25,517 nt of DNA, from assembly GCA_905372495.1 (NCBI GenBank), contig CAJPPG010000009.1, forward strand, positions 1 through 25,517. Reading direction: 5' to 3'. The translations under genes and the position numbers were made by a program. The notes under the pieces were generated by a model. That model did no database searches. It was not told the origin of the DNA and was given only the letters and a program-made list of their open reading frames with translations. This stretch comes from Candidatus Saccharimonadota bacterium. GTDB taxonomy: Bacteria; Patescibacteriota; Saccharimonadia; Saccharimonadales; Saccharimonadaceae. Position 1 is the stretch's first letter. Every line of letters starts with the position of its first letter. This document shows, in pieces, positions 15,339 through 22,297 of this stretch.

Positions 15339-16348
15339 TGCAAAAGACGCGTCATCGTTTTGGCTTCACGATCATTGAAGTCATGCTGGTTTTAACTATC
15401 TCCACTGCTCTCGCAATGGCTATCCTCAGTACCATCACCGCTAATATCCATCGACAGCGTTTTTTAGACTCCTACACTGATCTCGCAAACTATCTTCGCA
15501 GTGCTTATTCGGCCACCATTAACGTGCAAAATCCCAGGTTATTTACGGAAGAAAGCGGTTTCTCTTGCACCTTAAATTCACTCTGGGATGAAAACGGACG
15601 CCTCACCACAAATACTGATACCGATAATTACCCAGGTCGCAGTCGCTGCGCAATTTATGGTAAACTCATTACCTTTGGTGAAAAAGACCCTGACACTAGC
15701 ACTCCAAATACAAAAGTTCACATGTATGACATTATCGGACGTGTTTACACTGGACAAATGAATATTGAGAACTCTACTGGTGATAATGCTATTAATTCAT
15801 TAAAAGCCGTTGCTGCCAATGTTGTTACTTTAAGAAGCACTCCAGGCTCCTGTCGAGTGCACTTTGCGGGTCAAGAGTCCTCATATACTCCACAATGGCA
15901 GGCTAGAATTGAACAAACCGCTAACCATGAATTATTACGTGGTGCCATTATGATTGTCAGGTCTCCAGTTTCCGGCACTGTTCACACCTATGTATATGAT
16001 CAGCCAGGTCAAACTTTCGATGTTGGCGAATTACTTGAAAATCTCAATCGCAATGCCCCCAGCCAATCCTGCGAGACTGCTAGTCTCGATCAGTATCGTC
16101 CCTATGCTAGTAGTGCCCTGCTTTATGGTGCACTCGGCGAAGTTGTTTCTGGTGTGTCTAATATCTTGCAATACGAACTTAAAGATTCCAGAATGCAAAA
16201 CAAGCAAGATTTTACTCTTTGTGTCTCCTCTGATGATATTCCTCTCGCTCCCAAGAGACGTCGACCCATTCGCATTAAAGCGGATGGTAACAATTCCTCT
16301 GCAGTTCAGTTAGTTGATATTGATAGTAATGATAATCCCTGCCAATAA
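15338..16348 (+). CDS. Type IV prepilin-like protein 1
   Basis: A 336-aa prepilin. It has a short basic leader, then the prepilin peptidase site G9|F10 with FTIIEV and glutamate at +5, followed by a hydrophobic helix to about residue 30. The rest is a large extracellular domain with several cysteines. After cleavage and methylation by a PilD-type peptidase it would enter a type IV pilus or pseudopilus. The long globular domain points to a minor rather than a major pilin. It is the first of four prepilin-like genes in a row, followed after only 21 bases by the next. No PilB, PilC, PilT or PilD gene is in the window, so the motor must be encoded elsewhere. Confidence 0.85.
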   Translation: MQKTRHRFGFTIIEVMLVLTISTALAMAILSTITANIHRQRFLDSYTDLANYLRSAYSATINVQNPRLFTEESGFSCTLNSLWDENGRLTTNTDTDNYPGRSRCAIYGKLITFGEKDPDTSTPNTKVHMYDIIGRVYTGQMNIENSTGDNAINSLKAVAANVVTLRSTPGSCRVHFAGQESSYTPQWQARIEQTANHELLRGAIMIVRSPVSGTVHTYVYDQPGQTFDVGELLENLNRNAPSQSCETASLDQYRPYASSALLYGALGEVVSGVSNILQYELKDSRMQNKQDFTLCVSSDDIPLAPKRRRPIRIKADGNNSSAVQLVDIDSNDNPCQ

Positions 16349-16353
16349 TGGCG

Positions 16354-16370
16354 TATAATGGTAATGTATA
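16354..16370 (+). promoter_or_regulatory. Internal -10 box before prepilin 2
   Basis: TATAAT at 16354-16359 lies 10 bases before the ATG at 16370 and 4 before the ATG at 16364. It overlaps the most upstream ATG at 16358, which argues against that start if this promoter is used. Confidence 0.45.
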
Positions 16371-17275
16371 TGTTAAACTTTTTTAAAAATTTAAAGGTTT
16401 CACGGACAGGGAATTGCTCTCCCAGTGATTCATCTAATTCTTCTTCTCGACGTGGCGACACCATCATTGAAATTATTTTCTGCTTTACTATTTTTTCGAT
16501 CATTACCATTGTTTCGATCGGCCTCATGAACCGAAACCTCTCACTCATTCAAGGCACCCTTGAGATTTCCATGGCCAGAAATGAAATTGAAGCCCAGGCT
16601 GAGGCAATCCGCTTTATTCACAACTCTTATCTTTCAGAGCGTGAGCTAGTTCGCGACCAAAATATTGACCCTACGAAGTGGCAGGAATATCGTGATCTCT
16701 GGCAACGGCTTGCTAGTGTACAGAATGGTTTAAATAATAACCCTATTAAAATCTCTAAATATAGCGAACAAAGCTGCAGGCAGTATTACGATGCGGCCAA
16801 CGTTGCTGGTGAAGTTCATAATATTTTTACTGATAAAGCCTTTATCGTTAATACCAGAAAGTTGGATCCCAAAAATCCTGATAGTACAATTGTCTCAGCA
16901 AGGGAACATCAATCGCTCTTTCAGGAGGCTTCCTTATATCCACGTTTAGTCTTCTCGAATTCTTCACAGGTTGGAGTGTCAAATGGTAAAGACAGCTCCG
17001 CTAACCTCAATGAGTCAAATTCTGGTAGCAACCTATATCTTACTCCCGCCTTTGTTACTCCTTATCGCATAGAAGGTCTTTGGGTTATTGGTACTCGTGA
17101 CATTACGAATATTAATAACCCAGAGGCTATAGACGACTCTGGTCTTGATCAGCAAGCTCCGGAATTCTATGATTTTCACATTCGTACTTGTTGGTATGGT
17201 CCAAACCGTAATATTCCATCAATTATTAGCACAATTATCCGACTTTATAATCCGGAGTTTATTAAAAAAGATTAG
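16370..17275 (+). CDS. Type IV prepilin-like protein 2
   Basis: A 301-aa prepilin with an unusually long leader. Residues 1-28 include a Ser/Asn/Asp-rich stretch ending in RRG, then cleavage at G29|D30 with DTIIEI and glutamate at +5, and a hydrophobic helix to about 52. The residue at +1 is Asp rather than the usual Phe. The extracellular part carries charged helices (EIEAQAEAIRFIHN) and a mixed alpha/beta domain with few cysteines. In-frame ATGs at 16358 and 16364 are alternatives. It is the PilV/GspI-like position in a four-gene set; this order assignment is inference. One base separates its stop from the next start. Confidence 0.82.
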   Translation: MLNFFKNLKVSRTGNCSPSDSSNSSSRRGDTIIEIIFCFTIFSIITIVSIGLMNRNLSLIQGTLEISMARNEIEAQAEAIRFIHNSYLSERELVRDQNIDPTKWQEYRDLWQRLASVQNGLNNNPIKISKYSEQSCRQYYDAANVAGEVHNIFTDKAFIVNTRKLDPKNPDSTIVSAREHQSLFQEASLYPRLVFSNSSQVGVSNGKDSSANLNESNSGSNLYLTPAFVTPYRIEGLWVIGTRDITNINNPEAIDDSGLDQQAPEFYDFHIRTCWYGPNRNIPSIISTIIRLYNPEFIKKD

Positions 17276-17276
17276 T

Positions 17277-18191
17277 ATGCGAAAAATCATTCAAAAAACC
17301 ACCAAAAATCACTCGAAAAAAGGCTTCACGATTATGGAGCTCTCTCTTGGTCTCGCTTTCATCTCTGCTCTTCTAGTCATGGTCTCTATTATTTCTATTC
17401 ATATCTCCACTACTTATCACAAGGGTCTAGTGATTCGTGCGGTTAATTCCACTGGTCGTCTCCTAGTGGATGACTTTTTACGCACTATTGCCGCTGCTCC
17501 TGCAAGAGCACTTGCGGATATCTGTCGTGCCGAGTATGCCGCAGATAAAGTGGAAATGCAAAAATGTCTAAGCGATAATGCGCGCATGTATGTCTATCAG
17601 CAAAATTATGGAACAGTTAGACTGCGCTCAAATGGCTCTCTTTTGCAAAACGTCCCAACCCACGGCGTATTCTGTACTGGCCGTCATAGCTATTTATGGA
17701 ATACTGGCTATGTTTTGAATAGTGAAGATTATGAGCTCGTATCCGGAGCTGCTGCCACTTTTAATGATGGACAGAGCACCGAAAAGAAGGATTTTAAATT
17801 ACTCAAAATTGAAGACAGTAACCGTGAGCTTTGTTATCAGCACTCATTAATGCGTACCACCTCAGCAGCTCAATATGATTTTGACCACACAAGAAATAAT
17901 TTTCACCTGAAAGGCGCTATCTCTACCGAGCTTCTCGAGCAATCCGACGATCGTCTTGTGCTCTATGATTTTGTAATCTTCCCAGTTACTCAACACTCCG
18001 TTACTCTACATTCCTTCTATTCTGGTACCTTTATTTTAGCTACCGAACGAGGCAGTATTGATATTACTGGTGTTGGCGAATTCTGTAAGGCTCCTCCAAC
18101 TGACGGTTTTTCAACCGACTTTACCTACTGTGCAATCAATAAATTTAACTTTGCGGCGAGATCTACTGGCCAAAATAGAAAGGGAGAATAA
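17277..18191 (+). CDS. Type IV prepilin-like protein 3
   Basis: A 304-aa prepilin with a basic leader of 16 residues, cleavage at G16|F17, FTIMEL with glutamate at +5, and a hydrophobic helix to about 43. The extracellular domain has several Cys residues and ends in a short basic tail. A longer frame to 17145 exists, but it would overlap prepilin 2 extensively. The ATG at 17277 follows the previous stop with a single base between, so translation is probably coupled. It overlaps the next gene by one base (TAATG). Position and size resemble the PilW/GspJ class. Confidence 0.85.
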   Translation: MRKIIQKTTKNHSKKGFTIMELSLGLAFISALLVMVSIISIHISTTYHKGLVIRAVNSTGRLLVDDFLRTIAAAPARALADICRAEYAADKVEMQKCLSDNARMYVYQQNYGTVRLRSNGSLLQNVPTHGVFCTGRHSYLWNTGYVLNSEDYELVSGAAATFNDGQSTEKKDFKLLKIEDSNRELCYQHSLMRTTSAAQYDFDHTRNNFHLKGAISTELLEQSDDRLVLYDFVIFPVTQHSVTLHSFYSGTFILATERGSIDITGVGEFCKAPPTDGFSTDFTYCAINKFNFAARSTGQNRKGE

Positions 18192-19483
18192 TGAAACTGT
18201 TTTTCAAAAAACATCGAGCTCAGGGAGTAAGCACCAAAAAAGGTGCAACCTCCATGATTGTTACTGTTTTTACTATCATTCTCTTCAGTATTATTACACT
18301 TGCCTTCACTAGGTTGATTCTTTCCGAAGTCAACCAAACTACTAACTCTAATCTCTCTAAGTCTGCTTATGATTCTGCTCTTGCTGGTGTAGAAGATGCC
18401 AAAGTTGCCCTACTTAAATATCACGATTGTTTAAATAAGGGCTATACTATAAATTCCGGAAACCCTTGCGGTAAAATTATTGCCGCCATGCAAGATGGTG
18501 TTCGCCGACAAGATTGTAGTACTGTCTCTAATGTGCTTGGTCGTACCATTGATGAACAACACGGCGTCACTATTCAAGAGGTTAAAGATTCAAGCCAGGA
18601 TGGCGGTTCTGCTGCTTCAAAATTGCAAGCCTACACTTGCGTCACTATTCAAGAAGATCTCGCAGACTATCGTTCCACTCTCAGTTCAGACACTCGCACC
18701 CGTATCGTTCCACTTCGCACCGATCAAATCCAAAATCTCAAATACATCAATATTAAATGGTTCTCAGATACTAATTACACCTCGCAGCAACGTAGTGGTA
18801 GTGCGATTAGTTGGGACCAAAATGATGGTCTTCTACCTAGTGGTCAACACTCAATGTCACCTCCCCTAATTTCTGCCGCCTTCTTCCAATCTGACCGTAA
18901 TTTTAATCTCGGTGAGTTTAATATTGCTAGCAGTGAAAATAGCACCAACCGCGCCATGCTCTTCTTGAAGCCTACCAATGATGGTAAGGGTCGTAATGAC
19001 TTCTCTGCCACCGAAGTTTCTGAGACCTTTGATAAGAATGGTAATCACTTATTTACTGTAAACTGTCAAGAAGGAAGCTTCTTCTGCTCCGCCACCTTTG
19101 AAGTTCCCAACACTTATCGAGGCAGTACTGACCGTAATCCTGCTACTACTTTTCTCCTTCTTACTCTCCCGTATGGTGCTCCTGAAACCGATTTCTCTGT
19201 TTCTCTCTATGATGCTAAAAAGCAGTCAATTAATTTTACTGGCGTTCAAGCCCGTGTTGACTCTACCGGTCGCGCCAATGATCTATATCGACGAGTCGAA
19301 AGCCGAGTTGAGCTTGTTGACACCTATTTCCCATACCCAGAGTTTGCCATCCAGCTTAATGATGATAAGAACAGTAAGACTAAAAAATCTTTCTACACTA
19401 CCATCGACTGTTGGACTGCCGTCGATGGCACCATGGATCAGTGTGATAATTATAATGAAAGCGGAAGCTATAGTCGCTTCTAG
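18191..19483 (+). CDS. Prepilin-like protein 4 lacking Glu5 (possible tip pilin)
   Basis: A 430-aa protein, the largest of the four. The leader ends KKG at residue 18, followed by ATSMIV and a hydrophobic helix to about 41, so a prepilin-type cleavage at G18|A19 is likely, but the residue at +5 is Ile instead of Glu. A large last-in-order pilin without Glu5 is the pattern I recall for GspK, the tip of the type II secretion pseudopilus, and PilX-like proteins occupy the same place in pilus operons. The extracellular domain starts with a helix containing SALAGVEDAKVALL, has many Cys residues spread along its length, and ends DQCDNYNESGSYSRF. AAAGGGAG about 6 bases upstream of the ATG is a good ribosome binding site. 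An intrinsic terminator follows the stop. Confidence 0.8.
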   Translation: MKLFFKKHRAQGVSTKKGATSMIVTVFTIILFSIITLAFTRLILSEVNQTTNSNLSKSAYDSALAGVEDAKVALLKYHDCLNKGYTINSGNPCGKIIAAMQDGVRRQDCSTVSNVLGRTIDEQHGVTIQEVKDSSQDGGSAASKLQAYTCVTIQEDLADYRSTLSSDTRTRIVPLRTDQIQNLKYINIKWFSDTNYTSQQRSGSAISWDQNDGLLPSGQHSMSPPLISAAFFQSDRNFNLGEFNIASSENSTNRAMLFLKPTNDGKGRNDFSATEVSETFDKNGNHLFTVNCQEGSFFCSATFEVPNTYRGSTDRNPATTFLLLTLPYGAPETDFSVSLYDAKKQSINFTGVQARVDSTGRANDLYRRVESRVELVDTYFPYPEFAIQLNDDKNSKTKKSFYTTIDCWTAVDGTMDQCDNYNESGSYSRF

Positions 19484-19488
19484 AAAAA

Positions 19489-19521
19489 ATAAAGTAGCAG
19501 TCTCATATCTGCTACTTTTTT
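19489..19521 (+). terminator. Intrinsic terminator of the prepilin operon
   Basis: AAAGTAGCAG (19491-19500) pairs with CTGCTACTTT (19509-19518), followed by more T residues. Confidence 0.88.
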
Positions 19522-19533
19522 ATGTGAAGTATC

Positions 19534-19556
19534 AAAAAAAAGAGCATCCCTGCTCT
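19534..19556 (-). terminator. Intrinsic terminator of tRNA-fMet
   Basis: On the minus strand AGAGCA-GGGA-TGCTCT (19556-19541) is followed by a run of T residues to 19534. Confidence 0.82.
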
Positions 19557-19572
19557 CCTATAATCTTTAATT

Positions 19573-19649
19573 TGGTGGCGGGGGTTGGATTTGAACCAAC
19601 GACCTTTTGGTTATGAGCCAAACGAGCTACCAGGCTGCTCTACCCCGCG
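19573..19649 (-). tRNA. Initiator tRNA-fMet (CAT)
   Basis: A complete 77-base cloverleaf with encoded CCA. Initiator features are an unpaired 1:72 position (C1 opposite C72), an A11:U24 pair in the D stem, the GCAGCCTGGTAGCTCG D arm typical of initiators, and anticodon loop CTCATAA. The anticodon stem has G30:C40 and G31:C39, but position 29:41 is U:A, so only two of the usual three G:C pairs are present. The A usually found at 72 is replaced by C. It is expressed from a near-perfect promoter and has its own terminator. Confidence 0.93.
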
Positions 19650-19662
19650 ATAGAACAACCTA

Positions 19663-19691
19663 ATTATATTAACGTTCAATTAAGTTGTCAA
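19663..19691 (-). promoter_or_regulatory. Consensus promoter of tRNA-fMet
   Basis: On the minus strand TTGACA (19691-19686) and TATAAT (19668-19663) are separated by exactly 17 bases. Both boxes match the sigma70 consensus. The predicted start lies a few bases before the tRNA 5' end at 19649. Confidence 0.8.
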
Positions 19692-19711
19692 CCCCAGACT
19701 TCAAAATTTAA

Positions 19712-21136
19712 TTACAATAGTTTCCTCGCAGTCACTCTAACCGCTTCAGGTAGGCCCATTCCCACATGTGGTGCAGCTGCCACATCGACCACTGTTAATC
19801 CGTTTCGCATCGCTAAACTTATCTCTTGTATTAGTGCTTCTGCATTTGGTGCTACAATCGTTGCTCCTAGAATTTTCTTTTCACGATTGCAAATTATTTT
19901 TACAAATCCATCCTCTGCGCTCGGGCTCCAAGTTGCTTCTTTCTGTGTCAGCCCAGATATGGCGCTTGTATATTTTAGTCCCATCGCCGCACATTGCTCC
20001 TCAGTCATCCCCACGTTTGCGACTTTCGGATATGTGTTAGTCATTCGTACGAACCCATTATTCTCAACAACAGTTTTTAATCGGCCATTAAACGCCACCG
20101 AAGCTGCAATTGCTCCTTCGTAAGTGTCTTTCTCGTAAGAACTAAATGGGGAATCGCTAATCTTCTTGTTTCCCTTAATTGTAGCCACGCCACCTGCTGC
20201 AAAAATATTTCTGTTAGAGGTTTGCATTTGATTAGAAACTAGAATTCCTTCAGGAGTATATTTTACATTAGCGTTTTCAAGTCCTAAATCCAACTCTGGT
20301 TTTTGCCCAGCAGCCAGTATCACACATTCTACTCGCACGGATTTCTTCTGCCCTCCTCGAAGTAGCGAAGCCTTGATTACTTTAGTCTTCCTACCAGTCG
20401 CTAAGGTTTGAATTCCATCATTTTCAACACTTACCACCTTAGTTTCTGTCAAAATTTTAATACTTTTCTTCTGATTGAATTTTGCTTCAATAATTTTCGA
20501 CGCTTCAAGATCTTCCTTTGGCAAGATTCGATCATTCATCTCTACTAAAATTACTGAGCTCCCAAGATTTGCTAAAAACTCACTCGCCTCTACTCCGCTT
20601 TGTCCAGCTCCAATCACAAGTGCTACTTTTGGAATACGTGGTAGTCCCAAATATAACTCCGCAGGTGTCGCAAAACCGGTTTCTTCAAGTCCCGCGATCT
20701 CTCCGGTATCTAATACTGTGCCACTTGCGATTAAGAATTTCTTTGCTGTGATAGTTCTCTCAATAGTCGCTACTTCAATTGGGGAGATAAATCTCGCATT
20801 ACTTTTAATAATATCAATCTTTGACTCAATTAGCTCCCTCTGTTTGGCCTCAATAAAGATTTCCGTCTTATTCTGTATTTCACTATACATCGAAGGCAGA
20901 TTTATCTTCAGCTGATCGGAATTTAGTCCAACACTTGCTCCCTCTCGAGCTTGACATAGTAGTTGTGAAATTCTACCGGCCATTAATTGTGAAAAAGCAC
21001 AAAGGGTATTACCGCCGCCAATCAAAACTTCTTCAATGATTGCCACTTTCTTTTTTGCTGTTGACGCCATCATTGCACCCGCAATACCGGCCGCACCTCC
21101 GCCAATTACCACTAAATCGTAATCAAATTTTCTCAT
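19712..21136 (-). CDS. Divergent FAD/NAD(P) pyridine nucleotide-disulfide oxidoreductase family protein
   Basis: A 474-aa two-dinucleotide-binding flavoprotein related to dihydrolipoamide dehydrogenase and mercuric reductase. It has the FAD motif VVIGGGAAGIAGA at 9-21, the NAD(P) motif VIGAGQSGVEASEFLANLG at 174-192, ILAAGQKPE at 273-281, and a C-terminal dimerisation domain with DGFVKII, ILGATIVAPNAE and APHVGMGLPEA. Two key family residues look changed. The redox CxxxxC is replaced by GGGNTLCAF with a single Cys at 46, and the FAD-ribityl motif GD is GG (AAGG at 313-316). So it may be an NAD(P)H-dependent electron carrier or oxidase rather than a disulfide reductase. Its ATG overlaps the stop of the upstream gene (ATGA). 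Function is not known. Confidence 0.85.
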   Translation of the reverse strand: MRKFDYDLVVIGGGAAGIAGAMMASTAKKKVAIIEEVLIGGGNTLCAFSQLMAGRISQLLCQAREGASVGLNSDQLKINLPSMYSEIQNKTEIFIEAKQRELIESKIDIIKSNARFISPIEVATIERTITAKKFLIASGTVLDTGEIAGLEETGFATPAELYLGLPRIPKVALVIGAGQSGVEASEFLANLGSSVILVEMNDRILPKEDLEASKIIEAKFNQKKSIKILTETKVVSVENDGIQTLATGRKTKVIKASLLRGGQKKSVRVECVILAAGQKPELDLGLENANVKYTPEGILVSNQMQTSNRNIFAAGGVATIKGNKKISDSPFSSYEKDTYEGAIAASVAFNGRLKTVVENNGFVRMTNTYPKVANVGMTEEQCAAMGLKYTSAISGLTQKEATWSPSAEDGFVKIICNREKKILGATIVAPNAEALIQEISLAMRNGLTVVDVAAAPHVGMGLPEAVRVTARKLL

Positions 21137-21426
21137 ATAATTTTATTCCTTTCCCCTAAAATAAATGCCAAGTCCTTATTGTATTTTTTTACCTCTGTTA
21201 TAATTTTGCGATCAAGATCAGATTGCGTAATTGTCGTCTTATCCGCCACCCACTGGCTTACTTTTTTTGTCACTTCCTTTGCAATTAACTCTGCAGCCCC
21301 TTGTTCTAGATTTAATGCCTTAGCCTCTTTCTTTAAATCTGATATCAACTGCTTCTCTGAAAATTCCAACTCTCGTATCTGATTCTTTTTTATTATCCTC
21401 ATTTTTTCTCTCATTCTCGTTATCAT
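21133..21426 (-). CDS. ATP-cone-like small protein
   Basis: A 97-aa basic, helical protein. From about residue 10 the pattern IRELEFSEKQLISDLKKEA, then a helix-turn-helix with AAELIAKEVTKKVSQWV and ITQSDLDRKIITEVKKYNKDLAF, follows the ATP-cone domain layout (the nucleotide-sensing domain of NrdR and ribonucleotide reductases). The likeness is by eye, and the N-terminal glycine-bearing loop of ATP cones is not clear. In-frame ATGs at 21414 and 21402 are alternative starts; the one at 21402 has a better GAGAG site. The ATG at 21426 directly follows the upstream stop (TAAATG). It ends in TGA, the only TGA stop seen here, overlapping the flavoprotein start. Confidence 0.6.
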   Translation of the reverse strand: MITRMREKMRIIKKNQIRELEFSEKQLISDLKKEAKALNLEQGAAELIAKEVTKKVSQWVADKTTITQSDLDRKIITEVKKYNKDLAFILGERNKII

Positions 21427-22131
21427 TTATTTTTGAATAATTCTGAATGCTAATAAGAAGACTGCTAAGGTGACGAATAATGTTCCAGATAGAGCCTTTA
21501 AAAAGTTTTTGTTCTTAAGGCGCCATTTTTGAATTTCCACCACGGTTTTTCCGTGTCTCACGGACAACCTTAAAATCACTAATGGTAGTAAAGCGATTAT
21601 TGTGTATAAGAGAAACATTGTTATCTGTAATGGCATGGAGAGTTTTAATAAGCTATCAGCGGCAATTAACATTAGCACGATAAAAAATGGTGTTTCAGCG
21701 AAGCTTGCAAGTAAACCCAGTGCAAAAGCCTCGATATTACTATCTGTCTGTTTTGCTCGTTTCACAATATATTTCGCGATTGGTTTTGGTAGCCATAGTT
21801 CAGTTGATCTCCCTGTCCGGTAATAAAATAACCAGATGCAAAGCGTTAAAGCTACAAGCACTACAGCTAATACTACCAGGCAAATCGTCGATAAACTTGC
21901 TCCGAAAAATAAAAAAATAAAATAAGCTGTTGCCGCCAGGCTAGTTAATACTAGGAAGAATACTCCAAAGATATAGTTAGAGACCAAAAATTTTGTTCTT
22001 TTTTTAATATGCTTACCTAAACTTTCATGATAGAGCAAAAGTAGTGACCCAAGATTCATCTGCAAAGTGGCATGCGCTAAAGCAGCTAAAACAACCACGC
22101 TGATTGCCGAGAATATTGTAAGACCTTCCAT
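21427..22131 (-). CDS. Polytopic membrane protein, 234 aa
   Basis: Six hydrophobic segments are visible: about 5-25, 48-70, 78-102, 134-156, 163-185 and 209-230. Short basic loops (KHIKKRTK, KRAKQTD, RHGKT) are predicted to be cytoplasmic. The size and the internal halves recall the CcdA/LysE-type small transporters, but the CcdA redox cysteines are absent and I do not assign a family. A conserved-looking polar stretch HATLQMNLGSLLLLYHESLGK sits in the first loop. It is the first gene of a three-gene operon with no spacing to the next gene, so its function is likely linked to the ATP-cone-like and flavoprotein products. Its start at 22131 lies 6 bases from an extended -10. Confidence 0.75.
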   Translation of the reverse strand: MEGLTIFSAISVVVLAALAHATLQMNLGSLLLLYHESLGKHIKKRTKFLVSNYIFGVFFLVLTSLAATAYFIFLFFGASLSTICLVVLAVVLVALTLCIWLFYYRTGRSTELWLPKPIAKYIVKRAKQTDSNIEAFALGLLASFAETPFFIVLMLIAADSLLKLSMPLQITMFLLYTIIALLPLVILRLSVRHGKTVVEIQKWRLKNKNFLKALSGTLFVTLAVFLLAFRIIQK

Positions 22132-22137
22132 ATCTAA

Positions 22138-22183
22138 ATTATAGCATATCTTGCTTATGCTAGATTATATCTTGCTTGTGCTA
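22138..22183 (-). promoter_or_regulatory. Leaderless extended -10 promoter with tandem 16-bp direct repeats
   Basis: TGcTATAAT (22146-22138 on the minus strand) ends 6 bases before the ATG at 22131. Immediately upstream are two 16-bp direct repeats, TATCTTGCTTATGCTA (22147-22162 on the plus strand) and TATCTTGCTTGTGCTA (22168-22183), differing at one base and spaced 21 bases start to start, two helical turns. They cover the -35 region and look like binding sites for a regulator. Confidence 0.6.
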
Positions 22184-22297
22184 AATGTAAAAAATATTTT
22201 TCTCTATCTATTAAACTTATAAAAATTACGCTAATGCTTGCTAAAAGAAATCCTAAGACATACATTCAGCTCAATAGAAATTAAATGAGGTAATACT

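Noticed and set aside
17145..17276. Longer start for prepilin 3
   Set aside because: It overlaps prepilin 2 by over 120 bases; the ATG at 17277 gives a normal short prepilin leader.
19098..19616. Open frame across the end of prepilin 4, terminator and tRNA
   Set aside because: It is a frame shadow that runs through a terminator and a tRNA on the other strand.
19768..20915. Plus-strand open frames inside the flavoprotein gene
   Set aside because: They are antisense shadows without ribosome binding sites and with no protein-like pattern.
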